Source of the DNA: Oligoflexia bacterium
GTDB lineage: Bacteria > Bdellovibrionota > UBA1018 > CAIPTA01
DNA length: 64,000 nt
Assembly: GCA_023954355.1 (NCBI GenBank)
Contig: JAMLID010000001.1
Coordinates: 1-64,000 of the forward strand
Direction: 5' to 3'
A program made the translations under genes and the position numbers. Below the pieces are notes generated by a model, which saw nothing but the letters and a program-made list of their open reading frames with translations, ran no database searches and had not been told where the DNA came from. The first letter of the stretch is position 1. Each line of letters starts with the position of its first letter. Shown piece after piece: positions 9,340 through 19,556 of this stretch.

Positions 9340-9645
9340 ATGAGTAAAGAAGTCAATTTAGAAGTAACGAAAAAAATCGCACAATTAGCAAAGCTTTCTA
9401 TGAAAGAAGACGAGCTAGTGAAAATGACGGGTGAGTTAGTAAAGATTTTAGATTTTGTTAATCAACTATCTGAAGTCGATACGAGCTCTGTAGAGGCGAT
9501 AGTGCATGGAACAGAATTGCCAACGGTGATGCGCCAAGATGAAGCACTTGCTCTAACTGAAGAAGAAACAAAATTAATCGTAAGTTGTTCTGAACAAAAT
9601 TTATATGATCAGTATCGCGTACCTCAAGTATTAGGAGAGGCTTAA
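9340..9645 (+). CDS. gatC: Aspartyl/glutamyl-tRNA amidotransferase subunit C
   Basis: A 101-residue subunit of the GatCAB complex, which amidates Glu-tRNA(Gln) and/or Asp-tRNA(Asn). GatC wraps GatA and GatB together and has no active site. It carries typical family features: KKIAQLAKLSMKEDEL at the N terminus, ILDFVNQLSEVDTSSVEA in the centre and a C-terminal YDQYRVPQVLGE (family: FRVPRVL). A TTG 18 bp upstream also opens the frame, but the ATG at 9340 gives the standard N terminus. It is joined to gatA by a TAATG overlap. Confidence 0.96.
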   Translation: MSKEVNLEVTKKIAQLAKLSMKEDELVKMTGELVKILDFVNQLSEVDTSSVEAIVHGTELPTVMRQDEALALTEEETKLIVSCSEQNLYDQYRVPQVLGEA

Positions 9646-11108
9646 TGTTACCAAAAGAAAAATGGAAAAAAGCGTGGGAGTGGAAAAAACTTCTAGCCGA
9701 GAAGAAAACAAGCCCTAAAGAAATTTGTGAAGAGTATTTGAAAAGAGCCGAGCAAGATAAAACAAATGCTTTTATTAAACTTACTCCTGAATGGGCAAGG
9801 GGAGTTGCGCAGTCAGTTTCTCAAGATAGTCAAGATGTGATGTCTGGGATTCCTATTGGTCTTAAAGATAATTTAGTGACTAAAGGCATAGAAACAACTT
9901 GTGGGTCGAAAATTTTACAAAATTATAAACCTCCCTATGACGGTACGGTTGTAAAAAAACTAAAAGACTTACAAGCCGTAGTTATAGGTAAATGTAATTT
10001 AGATGAGTTTGCTATGGGCTCTTCAAATGAGAATTCTGCCTATGGTAGTGTAAGCTTACCGCAAAAAGAAAATTATGTTCCTGGTGGTAGCTCTGGGGGA
10101 TCCGCTGCAGCTGTTGCAGGAGGGTTAGTTGTGCACGCTCTAGGCTCGGATACCGGAGGCTCTGTTCGCCAACCTGCGAGTTTTTGTGGTGTTGTTGGCT
10201 TAAAGCCCACTTATGGAAGGGTTAGTCGCTATGGCTTAGTAGCCTTTGCATCATCTTTGGATCAAATTGGTCCCCTGGCGCTAGATGTTCAAGATTGTGC
10301 AGATATGTATGATTCTATTGCAGGCTATGATCCTTTGGATTCTACATCGGCAAATCGAAAAAATGAGAGTTGTGGTTTGCGAGTTAGAGAGGTTCGAGAG
10401 TCAAAGTCAAAAAGAGATGAAAAGTTGAAATCACTTACCGTAGGGCTGCCTAAAGAATTTTTTGGCGAAGGTTTATCTGACGACGTAAGAGCCTCTATAG
10501 ATGCGTGCATTCAAAAAATGAGAGCGAAAGGAGTAAAATTTAAAGAAGTTAGTTTACCGCACTCTAAATTTGCACTACCCGTTTATTATGTTGTTGCCGT
10601 ATCTGAGGCATCTACAAATCTTTCTCGTTATGATGGAGTTAGATTTGGACCAAGAATTTTACCTCATGAGAACAAAACAACTTTAGAAGAAATGTATTCG
10701 GCTACAAGAGGTGCCCTTTTCGGCCCGGAAGTAAAACGAAGAATTTTACTAGGTACATTTGCGCTCTCATCTGGTTATTATGATGCTTATTATAAGAAAG
10801 CTTGTCAGGTGAGAAATCTTATTTCTCAAGACTTCATAAGAACGTTTCATGATGTAGATGTAATTTTAGGCCCAACAACACCTACAGTATCTTTTGAAAA
10901 GGGAGCAAAATCTAACGATCCGCTCTCTATGTATTTGTCAGATATTTATACAGTTCCTGTGAACTTGGCTGGTGTGCCGGCAGTTTCGATCCCTTCTGGT
11001 TTGGGAAATCACCAGCTGCCAGTGGGATTACAAATTATCGGCCCTAGCTTTTCAGAACCAGAGCTTTTAAGTGCTGCTGCCACTATAGAATCTTTACTTG
11101 AGGAGTAA
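9645..11108 (+). CDS. gatA: Aspartyl/glutamyl-tRNA amidotransferase subunit A
   Basis: A 487-residue amidase-signature subunit that releases ammonia from glutamine for transamidation in GatB. The catalytic Ser-cisSer-Lys triad is intact: K74 in IGLKDN, S149 in [11 protein letters not shown] and S173 in [12 protein letters not shown], each exactly five less than the published S. aureus GatA numbering. Residues about 236-262 hold a charged, basic insertion ([18 protein letters not shown] and on) before the conserved VGLPKEFF, slightly longer than usual. Coupled to gatC by TAATG and 5 bp from gatB. Confidence 0.98.
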   Translation: MLPKEKWKKAWEWKKLLAEKKTSPKEICEEYLKRAEQDKTNAFIKLTPEWARGVAQSVSQDSQDVMSGIPIGLKDNLVTKGIETTCGSKILQNYKPPYDGTVVKKLKDLQAVVIGKCNLDEFAMGSSNENSAYGSVSLPQKENYVPGGSSGGSAAAVAGGLVVHALGSDTGGSVRQPASFCGVVGLKPTYGRVSRYGLVAFASSLDQIGPLALDVQDCADMYDSIAGYDPLDSTSANRKNESCGLRVREVRESKSKRDEKLKSLTVGLPKEFFGEGLSDDVRASIDACIQKMRAKGVKFKEVSLPHSKFALPVYYVVAVSEASTNLSRYDGVRFGPRILPHENKTTLEEMYSATRGALFGPEVKRRILLGTFALSSGYYDAYYKKACQVRNLISQDFIRTFHDVDVILGPTTPTVSFEKGAKSNDPLSMYLSDIYTVPVNLAGVPAVSIPSGLGNHQLPVGLQIIGPSFSEPELLSAAATIESLLEE

Positions 11109-11113
11109 TTATC

Positions 11114-12583
11114 ATGAGTCACCCAACATATCATGGATTTGAGGCAGTTATTGGACTTGAAGTACACGCTCAACTCTCTACGAACTCAAAACTCTTTTCG
11201 AGCTCACCGAATGCATTCGGTAATAGTCCCAATAGAAATATTAATCCCGTATGTACAGCTCAGCCCGGGGCTTTACCCGTATTAAATAAAAAAGCCGTCG
11301 AGTATGCGGTGAAGGCGGGACTTGCTACCAATTGTGAAATACGCCTTCGTTCTATATTCGCGAGAAAAAACTACTTTTATCCAGACTTACCTAAGGGCTA
11401 TCAAATTTCTCAGTTTGAGCATCCCATATGCGAAAAAGGTTGGCTAGATATTGAGTTTGAACACGAGCCAGAGAAAAAAGAGCAAAAAAGAGTGGGAATC
11501 ACTCGCATTCATATGGAAGAAGATGCTGGCAAGTCTCAACATATGTCAGGATATTCACTTGTAGACCTGAACCGAGCTGGTACACCTTTGATTGAAATTG
11601 TTTCTGAGCCGGATTTTCGCTCTTCAACAGAGGCTGTGGCCTATTTAAAAAAGCTGAGGGCAATTTTACAGTATTTAGATGTTTGTGATGGTAATATGCA
11701 AGAAGGTAACTTTCGTTGTGATGCAAACGTATCAGTACGAAAAATCGGAGCAGAAAAGTTTGGCACCAGAGCAGAGCTTAAAAATTTAAATTCGTTTCGA
11801 TTTTTAGAAAAAGCTATTGAGTATGAAATTCAAAGGCAAATTAATGTTATTAATTCTGGTGGTAAAGTAGTTCAAGAAACAAGACTCTACGATTCTGCTA
11901 AAAATATTACGGCATCTATGCGCTCTAAAGAAGAAGCTCATGATTATAGATATTTTCCAGACCCCGATCTTCCACCTCTAGTAATTGAAAAAAACTATGT
12001 AGAAGCGATAAAGAAAGATTTACCTGAGCTACCTGATGAAAAGGCAACGCGTTTTGTCTCTGCTTTTGGAATTCCAGAATATGATGCCAAAGTAATTACT
12101 TCTACAAAGGCATTAGCCAGCTTCTATGAGGGTGCTGTGGATCATTCTGCAAATGAACCAAAGTTAGTTTCGAATTGGCTGATGACTGAGGTTTTACGAA
12201 AGCTAAAAGAAGATGAGAAAGAAATCGAAGATTGTCCTTTTACTGCCGACAAGCTTGGGCAATTAATACAGCTTATTAAGTCAGGCGAGATTTCATCAAA
12301 AATTGCTAAAACTGTATTTGAAGAGATGTGGTTATCAGGAGATAGTCCTAAGTCAATCGTAGAGAAAAAAGGATTGATTCAGGTTTCTGACCCCGGTGCT
12401 ATTGAAGAGGCTATTCGCAAAGTGATGCAAGCAAGTCCAAAGCAACTGGCTGACTTTCGTTCTGGTAAGGATAAATTATTCGGCTATTTTGTAGGACAAG
12501 TAATGAAAGAAACTCAAGGGAAAGCAAACCCCGCTATGGTGAACTCATTGGTAATGGCCTTTCTTAAAGGAGAAAAATCATGA
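11114..12583 (+). CDS. gatB: Aspartyl/glutamyl-tRNA amidotransferase subunit B
   Basis: A 489-residue subunit that phosphorylates the misacylated Glu/Asp on the tRNA and transfers ammonia to it. It starts with the diagnostic [19 protein letters not shown]. The kinase-domain motif [19 protein letters not shown], the [11 protein letters not shown] segment and [16 protein letters not shown] are all present, and the tail (about 330-489) contains the helical GatB/YqeY domain that contacts tRNA. Full length. The stop overlaps the AsmA-like start as ATGA. The presence of gatCAB suggests that GlnRS and/or AsnRS may be absent or supplemented; that cannot be seen here. Confidence 0.98.
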   Translation: MSHPTYHGFEAVIGLEVHAQLSTNSKLFSSSPNAFGNSPNRNINPVCTAQPGALPVLNKKAVEYAVKAGLATNCEIRLRSIFARKNYFYPDLPKGYQISQFEHPICEKGWLDIEFEHEPEKKEQKRVGITRIHMEEDAGKSQHMSGYSLVDLNRAGTPLIEIVSEPDFRSSTEAVAYLKKLRAILQYLDVCDGNMQEGNFRCDANVSVRKIGAEKFGTRAELKNLNSFRFLEKAIEYEIQRQINVINSGGKVVQETRLYDSAKNITASMRSKEEAHDYRYFPDPDLPPLVIEKNYVEAIKKDLPELPDEKATRFVSAFGIPEYDAKVITSTKALASFYEGAVDHSANEPKLVSNWLMTEVLRKLKEDEKEIEDCPFTADKLGQLIQLIKSGEISSKIAKTVFEEMWLSGDSPKSIVEKKGLIQVSDPGAIEEAIRKVMQASPKQLADFRSGKDKLFGYFVGQVMKETQGKANPAMVNSLVMAFLKGEKS

Positions 12584-14970
12584 AAAAACTACTATGGCTA
12601 GCGCTAGGTGTTTTCGTATTTATCTGTGTTGTGGCGATTAGTATTCCTTTTTTTGTGAATGTAGATAGATATCGATCAGCACTAGAAGCAGAGGTAAATA
12701 GTAGAATTAATGGTCAAGTGGTTTTGGGTAAATTATCTTTACATTTATGGGGATCTATTAAGATCCACGCTGATTCTATTAACCTAAAAATAAATGGTTA
12801 TGAGCAGCCAGCGATAGAGACAAAAGAATTTTATATAAACTTACCTATTGGTTCTTTGCTCACGGGAAAGCCAAGAGTAGTGGTTGTTTTGGATAAACCC
12901 AATCTCAGGATCGAAAAAGATAAAGACGGAAAATTAAATTTACTGCAATTAAAAAAGAACTCAGAAGAAAAAACGTCTTTACTAGATGAAAAAGTAAGTG
13001 ATGAAGTAGAAATTCATAGCTTGGAAGAAAAAGAAAAAAAATATCAAGATGAGCTTTTAGTAATATCTTCTTCAGAAGAGAAAAAAGAAGAACAGAAGGC
13101 TCAGCCAGTTACGCAACTTGCATCTGGTGAAAAAAGTGAAACTAAGAAGATTCCTGCAATTTTATCGGGTGCTTCCATTGATTTAAGAATTCAATCAGGA
13201 GATTTGCAATATTTTGAGAGCGAAAAATTAATTGGTAAAGTTAATGGATTAGAGGTGAGTGTACAGAACTTAGGGTTGGCCTCGCCTATGGATGTTCGTT
13301 TAGTAGCCCCTTTTGATTTTAAAACAGAAGCGTATCAAGTGAGTGGTCCGATAGAGGTTTTAGGTAATATGCAGCCACGCTTACAGGGAGGTACCTTAAG
13401 TCTAGTTTATGCCTCTACAAATATAGATTTGACCAAAGTTGAGATTGTAGCGCAAAAGGATCGAGTGCATAAGGGCAAAGGAGTTCCACTGTCTTTAAAG
13501 ATACAGTTAGAGGGAAATGAGAATGAAACCTTTATCAAAGACCTAGATTTATCTTTTGCCGATTTAGTTTTAAATGGAAAAGGTAGAATTAAAAATTCTC
13601 CTCTGAGTGCAAAATTAGAAGTCGTGGCAGAGCCTTTTTCACTCCATAATTTACAGTCTACATTTAAGGACGTGGCGGCTTACGACTTAAAAGGTCAAAT
13701 GAGATTTACAGCAAATGTAGATGTATACGAAAATTCTTTTCGCTTGAATGGTGATTTAAAAATTTCTGATGGATCATTTTTTGCCAAAGAATTTTTCCAA
13801 AACCCTATAAAGTTTCAATCACAAATTGGGTTTTCAGAAAATTCTTTAAATATTATTCGTATGGGCGTAAATGCTCCAGAGACAGATGTAGAGCTTAGTG
13901 GTAAATTTTCTAGCTTTTTAGCGCCTCGGTTTTCATTTACAATTCGTGGAAAACAAATCAATCTTGATAAGCTTCTTAAAGAGCCGCAAAAAACAGCAGG
14001 TTTTTCATTTATACCAGCAGCATATGCGGCAAAAGAAAGTCCGCAAGAAGGCCCTCTAAAGGACTTGCGAAAAAATTCTGCGTTTTTAAAAGCACAAGGA
14101 ACCGTATTTACGCAAATCAATCATGTGATAATCAAAAAGACTGATCTAAAAGATGTAAAATGCCGAGTGGCTTTAAATAAAGCTAAGTTAGATGTGCAAG
14201 AAGCTTCGCTAGAAACTTATGAGGGGAAATTAAATGCAAAAGCTGAGCTAGATTTATTGGATCCTCGTTTAACCTTTGCTTCTAGCGGCTCTATAGAGGG
14301 GGTAAATGCTGGTCTGGCATTGGCTAATTATTTTCCTAAATATAAAAATACCTTAGAGGGTAAGGGTGGAGGTAGTTGGTCTGTACAGGGAAAAGCGTTT
14401 CCTGAGGCTCTTAGAATGAAGTCTTTTACCGGCTCAGCTAAGGTGCAGATGCAAGAGGGGGCGATAAAATCTATAGATTTTCAAGACTCGATTAATTCTA
14501 CGATGAAAAAAGTTCCCTTTCTAAAAAACAAAAAGCCTCTAGAAATTGATGATGGGTTTAGTTCGCTAACAGCTTCTATTTCATTTTCTAATGGTATTAC
14601 GTCGGTGAATCCTGTTGAAATACAGCCAAGAAAAAGAGGGTTCGTTGTTAAGGGCAAATCAATAATTCAAGAATCGATGGAGCAGGAGAGTTTTTTTGAT
14701 ATTTATGATCCGCAAAAGCGTTTACCAGAAGAAATTCAAAAAGCTGGAAAACCTGCTATTGAAGTTCGTTTATATGGTTCTTTGCAAGACCCTAAAACAG
14801 ATTTCGAATATACAGTGTCTCGCTTGGCAAAAAATGCGGGTTCAAATTTGGTAAAAAAAGAAGGTGCCAAACTTTTAGATAAGGTTATTGGCGGAGGAGA
14901 TTCTCAGGGTGGTGGTGATAAGCTCAAGGACTTAGGAGATAAACTTAAAAAGAAGTTTAAAATATTTTAA
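12580..14970 (+). CDS. AsmA-family inner-membrane-anchored protein
   Basis: A 796-residue AsmA-like protein with one N-terminal membrane helix (about 4-25) and a long periplasmic beta-rich region. The N-terminal [20 protein letters not shown] matches the AsmA family opening, and the C-terminal half has the AsmA_2-like repeated strands ([20 protein letters not shown], then [17 protein letters not shown]). Residues about 128-190 are a charged, low-complexity insertion rich in Glu and Lys. AsmA-like proteins are thought to form bridge-like lipid conduits between the membranes; the specific role here is unknown. ATGA-coupled to gatB and TAATG-coupled to the phosphatase. Confidence 0.85.
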   Translation: MKKLLWLALGVFVFICVVAISIPFFVNVDRYRSALEAEVNSRINGQVVLGKLSLHLWGSIKIHADSINLKINGYEQPAIETKEFYINLPIGSLLTGKPRVVVVLDKPNLRIEKDKDGKLNLLQLKKNSEEKTSLLDEKVSDEVEIHSLEEKEKKYQDELLVISSSEEKKEEQKAQPVTQLASGEKSETKKIPAILSGASIDLRIQSGDLQYFESEKLIGKVNGLEVSVQNLGLASPMDVRLVAPFDFKTEAYQVSGPIEVLGNMQPRLQGGTLSLVYASTNIDLTKVEIVAQKDRVHKGKGVPLSLKIQLEGNENETFIKDLDLSFADLVLNGKGRIKNSPLSAKLEVVAEPFSLHNLQSTFKDVAAYDLKGQMRFTANVDVYENSFRLNGDLKISDGSFFAKEFFQNPIKFQSQIGFSENSLNIIRMGVNAPETDVELSGKFSSFLAPRFSFTIRGKQINLDKLLKEPQKTAGFSFIPAAYAAKESPQEGPLKDLRKNSAFLKAQGTVFTQINHVIIKKTDLKDVKCRVALNKAKLDVQEASLETYEGKLNAKAELDLLDPRLTFASSGSIEGVNAGLALANYFPKYKNTLEGKGGGSWSVQGKAFPEALRMKSFTGSAKVQMQEGAIKSIDFQDSINSTMKKVPFLKNKKPLEIDDGFSSLTASISFSNGITSVNPVEIQPRKRGFVVKGKSIIQESMEQESFFDIYDPQKRLPEEIQKAGKPAIEVRLYGSLQDPKTDFEYTVSRLAKNAGSNLVKKEGAKLLDKVIGGGDSQGGGDKLKDLGDKLKKKFKIF

Positions 14971-15869
14971 TGGGTATTCGCGCGGGGATAGATATAGGCA
15001 CCAATACTATTCTCATGTTGGTGGCAGAAGAGAATGCGGGGAGTATCTCGATTCTTGAAGATCATATGACGATTGTTAGGCTAGGTGAGGGGGTAGATAA
15101 AAATAGAAATTTTTCTGAGCCTGCCATGAGTCGAGCAAGTGCTTGCTTTAAAGAGTACAAAAAAATTTTAGAAAAGTATCCTTCAGTTGTAGTGAAGGCA
15201 GTTGCTACTTCTGGATCAAGGGATGCAAAAAATTCACAGAATTTTTTTAAGGAAATAGAAAAAATTTATGGATTTTCTATTCGAGTTATTGAGGGCGAAG
15301 AAGAGGCCAGGTATGCCTATCTTGGTTCAAGACGGCCTGACTTATCTGAAAGCCAAGTGATTCTTGACATCGGAGGAGGCTCATCCGAACTTGTGGGTTT
15401 TGTAGAGGGTGTACTAGAACGTTTTAGCTTCGATCTGGGTTGTGTTAGGGTGACGGAGAAGTTTTTTTCAGACCCCATTCAAGATGATGAATTTGTTTTA
15501 GCGCAAAAATATATTCAAGAGCAGCTATTAAACCAAAAAAAATTTTTTGATAAATTTAGATCTCCACCTTTAGTTGGTGTGGCGGGTACGGCAACGTATG
15601 TTGCGTCTTCTATTTTGGGATTGGTAAGATTTGATGCGCAGAAAATCAATGGACAAAAAATTTCTCTAAAAGAGGTTGAGGGTTTTATAGAGAAAATGAA
15701 AAAATTAAAAGCAAAAGAGCGTTTGGGGTTTGGCGGTATGGATGAAGGCAGAGCCGATGTAATTGTGGGCGGCGCTTTAGTGCTAAGAGAAATTATGAAA
15801 GTTCTTGGAGTTGATCATTATCATGCCTCTACTTTGGGCCTAAGATATGGGCTGGTATACGAGAACTAG
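14970..15869 (+). CDS. Ppx/GppA-family exopolyphosphatase/pppGpp phosphatase
   Basis: A 299-residue protein of the ASKHA fold that cleaves terminal phosphates from polyphosphate or pppGpp. The phosphate-binding motifs are clear: GIDIGTNTILMLV (5-17), VATSGSRDAKN, the acidic EGEEEARYAY and ILDIGGGSSELVGF. Only the approximately 300-residue catalytic core is present, without the C-terminal HD domain of long Ppx proteins, so substrate preference cannot be told. It ends the gat operon. The 282 bp after it up to the subtilase gene hold A/T-rich sequence and no gene I can support. Confidence 0.9.
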   Translation: MGIRAGIDIGTNTILMLVAEENAGSISILEDHMTIVRLGEGVDKNRNFSEPAMSRASACFKEYKKILEKYPSVVVKAVATSGSRDAKNSQNFFKEIEKIYGFSIRVIEGEEEARYAYLGSRRPDLSESQVILDIGGGSSELVGFVEGVLERFSFDLGCVRVTEKFFSDPIQDDEFVLAQKYIQEQLLNQKKFFDKFRSPPLVGVAGTATYVASSILGLVRFDAQKINGQKISLKEVEGFIEKMKKLKAKERLGFGGMDEGRADVIVGGALVLREIMKVLGVDHYHASTLGLRYGLVYEN

Positions 15870-16151
15870 TTAGGTTCGGTTCGTGTTTTTTTGCATTTGT
15901 CAGGGATCTTACAGGAAAAAATGTTAGATGGTTTTTTAGCTTTTAAAATAATAAACTGTCTTAACTAGCTGATATTTCTAGAGTTCAAAAAAGCAATTAT
16001 ATAATAAATACATACGCGTTATGGCAATTTTATGTATTTTTAACCAATGTTTTACTAAAAACCCCCTCTGCAAACATGAGCTTAAAAGAGCTGTCAGGCT
16101 ATTCTTTTTTGCGAGAATCCACCTACCATTTCTTACCTGGAGGGAAAAATT

Positions 16152-17357
16152 ATGAAAATCTTATTATCAGTTTTAGCGTTAGTGATGGTAGCCGGCACTG
16201 CTCAAGCAGAGCGAATGGTTATGAAGAACCCTGAAAGAGTGCCTGCGGGAGCAAAGGTAATTCACGATTTTACGATTGGTGGTAATCGTTATGTCGCTGT
16301 AGATGTACCTAGCTTTTCAGCACTTGCAATGGATGTAACCACTGAAGGTGGATTCCAAGATGTGCAAATCGAATTACCTGTAACAGAAGAAGTAGGTTCT
16401 GACTCAGACTCTGCGACGGCATGGCACGTAGAAGCGATGAAGTATTCTGAGTTATCTTCGCAAGCAGATGGCCGAGGAATTACAGTAGCTATTCTTGATA
16501 CTGGTGTTGATTATACTCACTCTGCATTGAAGAACAGAATGTGGGTGAATAATGGTGAAATTCCTAATAACGGAATCGATGATGACGGCAACGGCTTTAT
16601 TGATGACGTAAATGGTTTTGATTTTGAGAGCGATGATTCAGATCCAATGGACAATCAAGCTCACGGCACACACTGTGCTGGAACAGTAGCAGCTGAAGTG
16701 GATGCTGCATCTTTAGGTCAAGGTTCTGCACCAGGTGCTAAAATCATGGCTGTTAGAATTATTGGCAATGAAAGAAAAGGGTTTCTTACAGATGCTGTAG
16801 CGGGAATCAAATACGCTGCTGATAACGGTGCAAAGATTATGTCTAACTCATGGAGAGTTTACAAAAGCTGGACACCATTTGATCCATCTGAAGAAAATGT
16901 GAAAATGTTGAAAGATGCTATTGCGTATGCTGGTGAGAAGGGTGCTATTTTCTTAGCAGCTGCTGGAAACGAAACCAGAAATATCGATACCCATAGCGAT
17001 CTAATGTATCCAGGTGGTTTTGAAGGATTATCAAACCTAGTGGTGGTTGCTGCTTCTGATAAGAGCGGTGCTCCTGCTAGCTTCACAAACTATGGTAAGC
17101 AACATGTGATGATTGCGGCTCCTGGTGTGAATATCTACTCAACAGTTCCTGGTAACCGTTGGAGCAATATGAGTGGTACATCTATGGCGACCCCACTTGC
17201 TGCAGGAATCATGGCTCGTGCATTGAGTGCTGGTATGTCTATGGATCAAGCCATCGCTGGGATTCGTGATACAAGCACAAGAACTGATATCTGGGCAGAA
17301 AAAGTTTCTTCTCAGGGAATCATTCAACCATGGGAATACTTAAGTTCTGGGCACTAA
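16152..17357 (+). CDS. Secreted subtilisin-like serine protease (S8)
   Basis: A 401-residue exported protease with a clear signal peptide (MKILLSVLALVMVAGTAQA) and a short propeptide (about 20-88). The S8 catalytic triad is complete: D116 in AILDTGVDYTH, H171 in AHGTHCAG and S344 in SGTSMATPLAAG. Residues about 139-158 (GIDDDGNGFIDDVNGFDF) form an Asp/Gly-rich loop typical of calcium-binding subtilases. A strong GGAGGG ribosome-binding site sits just upstream of the ATG. It stands alone with its own terminator and is probably an extracellular or prey-protein-degrading enzyme. Confidence 0.96.
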   Translation: MKILLSVLALVMVAGTAQAERMVMKNPERVPAGAKVIHDFTIGGNRYVAVDVPSFSALAMDVTTEGGFQDVQIELPVTEEVGSDSDSATAWHVEAMKYSELSSQADGRGITVAILDTGVDYTHSALKNRMWVNNGEIPNNGIDDDGNGFIDDVNGFDFESDDSDPMDNQAHGTHCAGTVAAEVDAASLGQGSAPGAKIMAVRIIGNERKGFLTDAVAGIKYAADNGAKIMSNSWRVYKSWTPFDPSEENVKMLKDAIAYAGEKGAIFLAAAGNETRNIDTHSDLMYPGGFEGLSNLVVVAASDKSGAPASFTNYGKQHVMIAAPGVNIYSTVPGNRWSNMSGTSMATPLAAGIMARALSAGMSMDQAIAGIRDTSTRTDIWAEKVSSQGIIQPWEYLSSGH

Positions 17358-17379
17358 TTTCTTAGTTTAGCTCATCAAG

Positions 17380-17408
17380 AAAAGTCTGGTCCTTTGGACT
17401 GGGCTTTT
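17380..17408. terminator. Intrinsic terminator, probably bidirectional
   Basis: A 13-bp stem (left arm 17380-17392, right arm 17396-17408, loop TTT; three G-T wobbles) is flanked by A-rich sequence on the left and T-rich sequence on the right. It lies between the stop of the subtilase and the convergent stop of the small minus-strand gene at 17413, so it can serve both. Confidence 0.8.
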
Positions 17409-17412
17409 TCTT

Positions 17413-17631
17413 TTAAAGGCTACCGTAGTTTCTCGTGTGAACCGATCTATGAGAGCTTTCATTATTTGATTTTGTATTTGTTGGGCTTAAATGCGCCTCT
17501 AGTCTTCTGGCAAGCTGTGGATCTAGCCTTCTTATATTGCGTAGAATCTTTTCTCTAAATGTTGCGTCAGATTTTCTAAGCATTTCGACTACACTTCCAA
17601 AACCATCAAAGGGGATTCCTTCTTTTTTCAT
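17413..17631 (-). CDS. Small protein resembling the FliG middle domain
   Basis: A 72-residue protein. Residues 10-47 (FGSVVEMLRKSDATFREKIL and on to DPQLARRLEAHL) follow the spacing of the FliG middle-domain helices, where the family has a GxxxVAEIL...ILxxL...DPELAEEI pattern. The Ser/Asn-rich tail is probably disordered. It is far shorter than FliG (about 330 residues), so it is not a motor switch subunit by itself. It is coupled by TAATG to the coiled-coil gene upstream, suggesting the two work together. The FliG resemblance was judged by eye and is weak. Confidence 0.6.
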   Translation of the reverse strand: MKKEGIPFDGFGSVVEMLRKSDATFREKILRNIRRLDPQLARRLEAHLSPTNTKSNNESSHRSVHTRNYGSL

Positions 17632-18035
17632 TATGCATTTCCTCGCTTTGTAATATTCTCTACAGCCTCGGCCTCTTGTTCTCTTAGGGTATGGAGTTTT
17701 CTTTCGCCCTGTGTTCGAATTTCTTCGGCTTGCATTCGATATGTTTCTTGCGCCTGTTTTAAGCTAGCTTCGTTTGTTCTTGCTAATCCAGCCAGTCGAA
17801 GTTGTTGGCTATCGTTCATTTCTTTCATCTTGCGATCAAATTCGCTCCCTTTTGCAGAGAGTTCTACTTGATAGGCCTTCTCTAGCTCTTTCATATCTTT
17901 TTCGTGTTTGTCTTGAGCGTGTTGAACTTCTGCCTGTTGAGCTCTTCTTATGTCTCGTATTTTCTTATTGTGTTCTTGTTGCATTCTCTCAGCATCGGCT
18001 TGCTGATTTGCTCTTTGAGTATTGAGTGATTCCAT
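17631..18035 (-). CDS. Coiled-coil protein of unknown function
   Basis: A 134-residue, highly charged protein that is almost entirely predicted coiled coil (heptad-like Q/E/K/A-rich sequence over residues 5-130) with no signal peptide. The frame stays open 42 bp further upstream (MLVFLAGCRKG...), but the ATG at 18035 (MESLNTQRANQQ) removes an implausible Cys/Arg leader that overlaps the divergent gene's upstream region. Coupled by TAATG to the FliG-like small gene. Composition resembles FliH/FliJ-type stalk or scaffold proteins, but I see no specific motif. Confidence 0.65.
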   Translation of the reverse strand: MESLNTQRANQQADAERMQQEHNKKIRDIRRAQQAEVQHAQDKHEKDMKELEKAYQVELSAKGSEFDRKMKEMNDSQQLRLAGLARTNEASLKQAQETYRMQAEEIRTQGERKLHTLREQEAEAVENITKRGNA

Positions 18036-18123
18036 CCTTAGAAACCCTTTCCGGCATCCTGCCAAAAACACCAGCATTTATAGCTGGTACTTTAATTATA
18101 AGGCAAATCGGTTTAGTTTGAAA

Positions 18124-19068
18124 ATGCTTATGCAGTTTAACGTTCCTAAAACAGATAGAGTTGATCGCCTTATACGAGATCGTCAATTTATTGGCAGTGA
18201 GTGGGTGAGTCGCGCTAGTTGGGATGATCTCTTTTTGAGTAAAAAGATTTCTTCGAAAAATAAAGGGGTATTAAAGTCAGGAGATACAGTAAATAAGGAC
18301 GATATAGTTTCTGTTGAGCTTCCCTTTTCTCATATTGGTTTATTAGTCGCAGAGAGTGACGTGGAAAGAGTGTATCGTTCTCCAGATAAGAAGTGGGGCG
18401 TTTTTTTAAAAAAACCAATGCTTAACTCTATATCGTTAAGGCCTTGGTTGAATGATTCACTCGCTTCTGAGGTAGCAGGTTTTTTAGAAAAAGCAGGAGA
18501 AATGAGTGCAGAGCAATTTTCTTACTTAGCAGCGCCTCCTATTTTAGAGGGTGGGCTGGTTCAGCGCTTGGATTATGAGACAAGTGGATTAGTATGTGTT
18601 GCTTTTACAAAACCATCTAAGGTGTTGTTACAAAAACTATTTATAGAAAAAAAAGTGGCAAAAGAATATTTGGCCATCGTTCTTGGTGAGATAGAAAAAG
18701 ATTGGTCGGGGCAGTTGTATTTTCAGGCACATAAAAAATCCGATACAGTGTCGGTTTCTACAGAGAGAAAAAAGCAAACAGATGTTTCCTATTCTTTTAA
18801 CTTAAAGGTCTGCTCAAAAAATGCTGGCTATAGCCTTGTTCTTGTTCGTCTTCAAGAAGGTTTTCGTCACGTGGTAAGGGCATCGATGGCTGCTTTAGGT
18901 CATGCACTTTATGCAGATCCTGTTTACGGGCAAAAAGTTGATGGTGAATTTTTTTCTTTGCATGCTTCTACTTTAATATGCGAAGAAATTTCTTTAAATA
19001 TTAAAGCTTTACCACCGCAAAGCTTTCTCAGCAGACTAGAAAAGTTTGGGTTACACTATACTGTATGA
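18124..19068 (+). CDS. RluA-family RNA pseudouridine synthase
   Basis: A protein of about 314 residues that isomerises uridine in rRNA or tRNA. The catalytic aspartate lies in VQRLDYETSGLVCVAF (family VHRLDRDTSGL), followed by KEYLAIVLGE and a variant RNA-binding motif QEGFRHVVRASMAALGHALYADPVYG, given here in two parts: QEGFRHVVRASMAALG and HALYADPVYG. The N-terminal stretch (RVDRLIRDRQF to GDTVNKDDIVSVELP) resembles an S4 domain. The frame is open back to 18022, but that region overlaps the divergent coiled-coil gene. ATGs at 18124 and 18130 fit the S4 domain start. The target nucleotide cannot be deduced. It overlaps the next gene by 4 bp. Confidence 0.88.
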   Translation: MLMQFNVPKTDRVDRLIRDRQFIGSEWVSRASWDDLFLSKKISSKNKGVLKSGDTVNKDDIVSVELPFSHIGLLVAESDVERVYRSPDKKWGVFLKKPMLNSISLRPWLNDSLASEVAGFLEKAGEMSAEQFSYLAAPPILEGGLVQRLDYETSGLVCVAFTKPSKVLLQKLFIEKKVAKEYLAIVLGEIEKDWSGQLYFQAHKKSDTVSVSTERKKQTDVSYSFNLKVCSKNAGYSLVLVRLQEGFRHVVRASMAALGHALYADPVYGQKVDGEFFSLHASTLICEEISLNIKALPPQSFLSRLEKFGLHYTV

Positions 19069-19556
19069 AAGAGATCCCTTTACCAGATCTTAAAGAAATA
19101 CATTCAGCTTTAACAGAAGCATCTGTAGATTTATTTGGCTTTTCTGTAGTTTGTTTGGGTGGGGTTACTTGGGCTGCAGAAAAAGAAGTTTTAGATACTT
19201 TATATGTAGGCTTGGAAAAATATTGGTTCACTACAATAGATGGTGAGAAACCTAGTCATAAAGAGTTTAGGGAAGAATTTTTTAAAAACCTATGGTTACG
19301 AGTTAAAGGGAAAACTATTAACGTTCAGCTCGGCATTGATGTGCCTCTTGGACATGAGGCTATGAGATTTTATAAATTGGGCAAGCTAGAGCGCGCACTT
19401 TTATACTTGAGAACAAAGAAGCAATTTTCTATTAAAACGCTTTCTTTCATTTTTGATTTGCATGTCGATGAAGTACGAAAAAACCTGGAAGAGAGTAGAA
19501 CCCTTATGCTTGGAAGAAAAGTTCGAGAGGTAAGTGTAATCGAGGAGGACTTTTGA
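19065..19556 (+). CDS. Sigma-factor region-4-like protein
   Basis: A 163-residue cytosolic protein. Residues about 108-150 (ERALLYLRTKKQFSIKTLSF then IFDLHVDEVRKNLEESRTLM) match the ECF sigma region 4 pattern, where RAVLYLR...LSxxEIAxxLxxxxxxVxxxLxxAR is usual. The N-terminal half (FREEFFKNLWLRVKGK) is only faintly like sigma region 2, so DNA-opening ability is doubtful. The following membrane protein overlaps it with TTGA and looks like an anti-sigma factor, which supports the reading. ATGA-coupled to the pseudouridine synthase. Confidence 0.6.
   Translation: MKEIPLPDLKEIHSALTEASVDLFGFSVVCLGGVTWAAEKEVLDTLYVGLEKYWFTTIDGEKPSHKEFREEFFKNLWLRVKGKTINVQLGIDVPLGHEAMRFYKLGKLERALLYLRTKKQFSIKTLSFIFDLHVDEVRKNLEESRTLMLGRKVREVSVIEEDF

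Noticed and set aside
16000-16110. A promoter with clear -35/-10 boxes for the subtilase
   Set aside because: The region is A/T-rich with many partial matches; none stood out enough to report.
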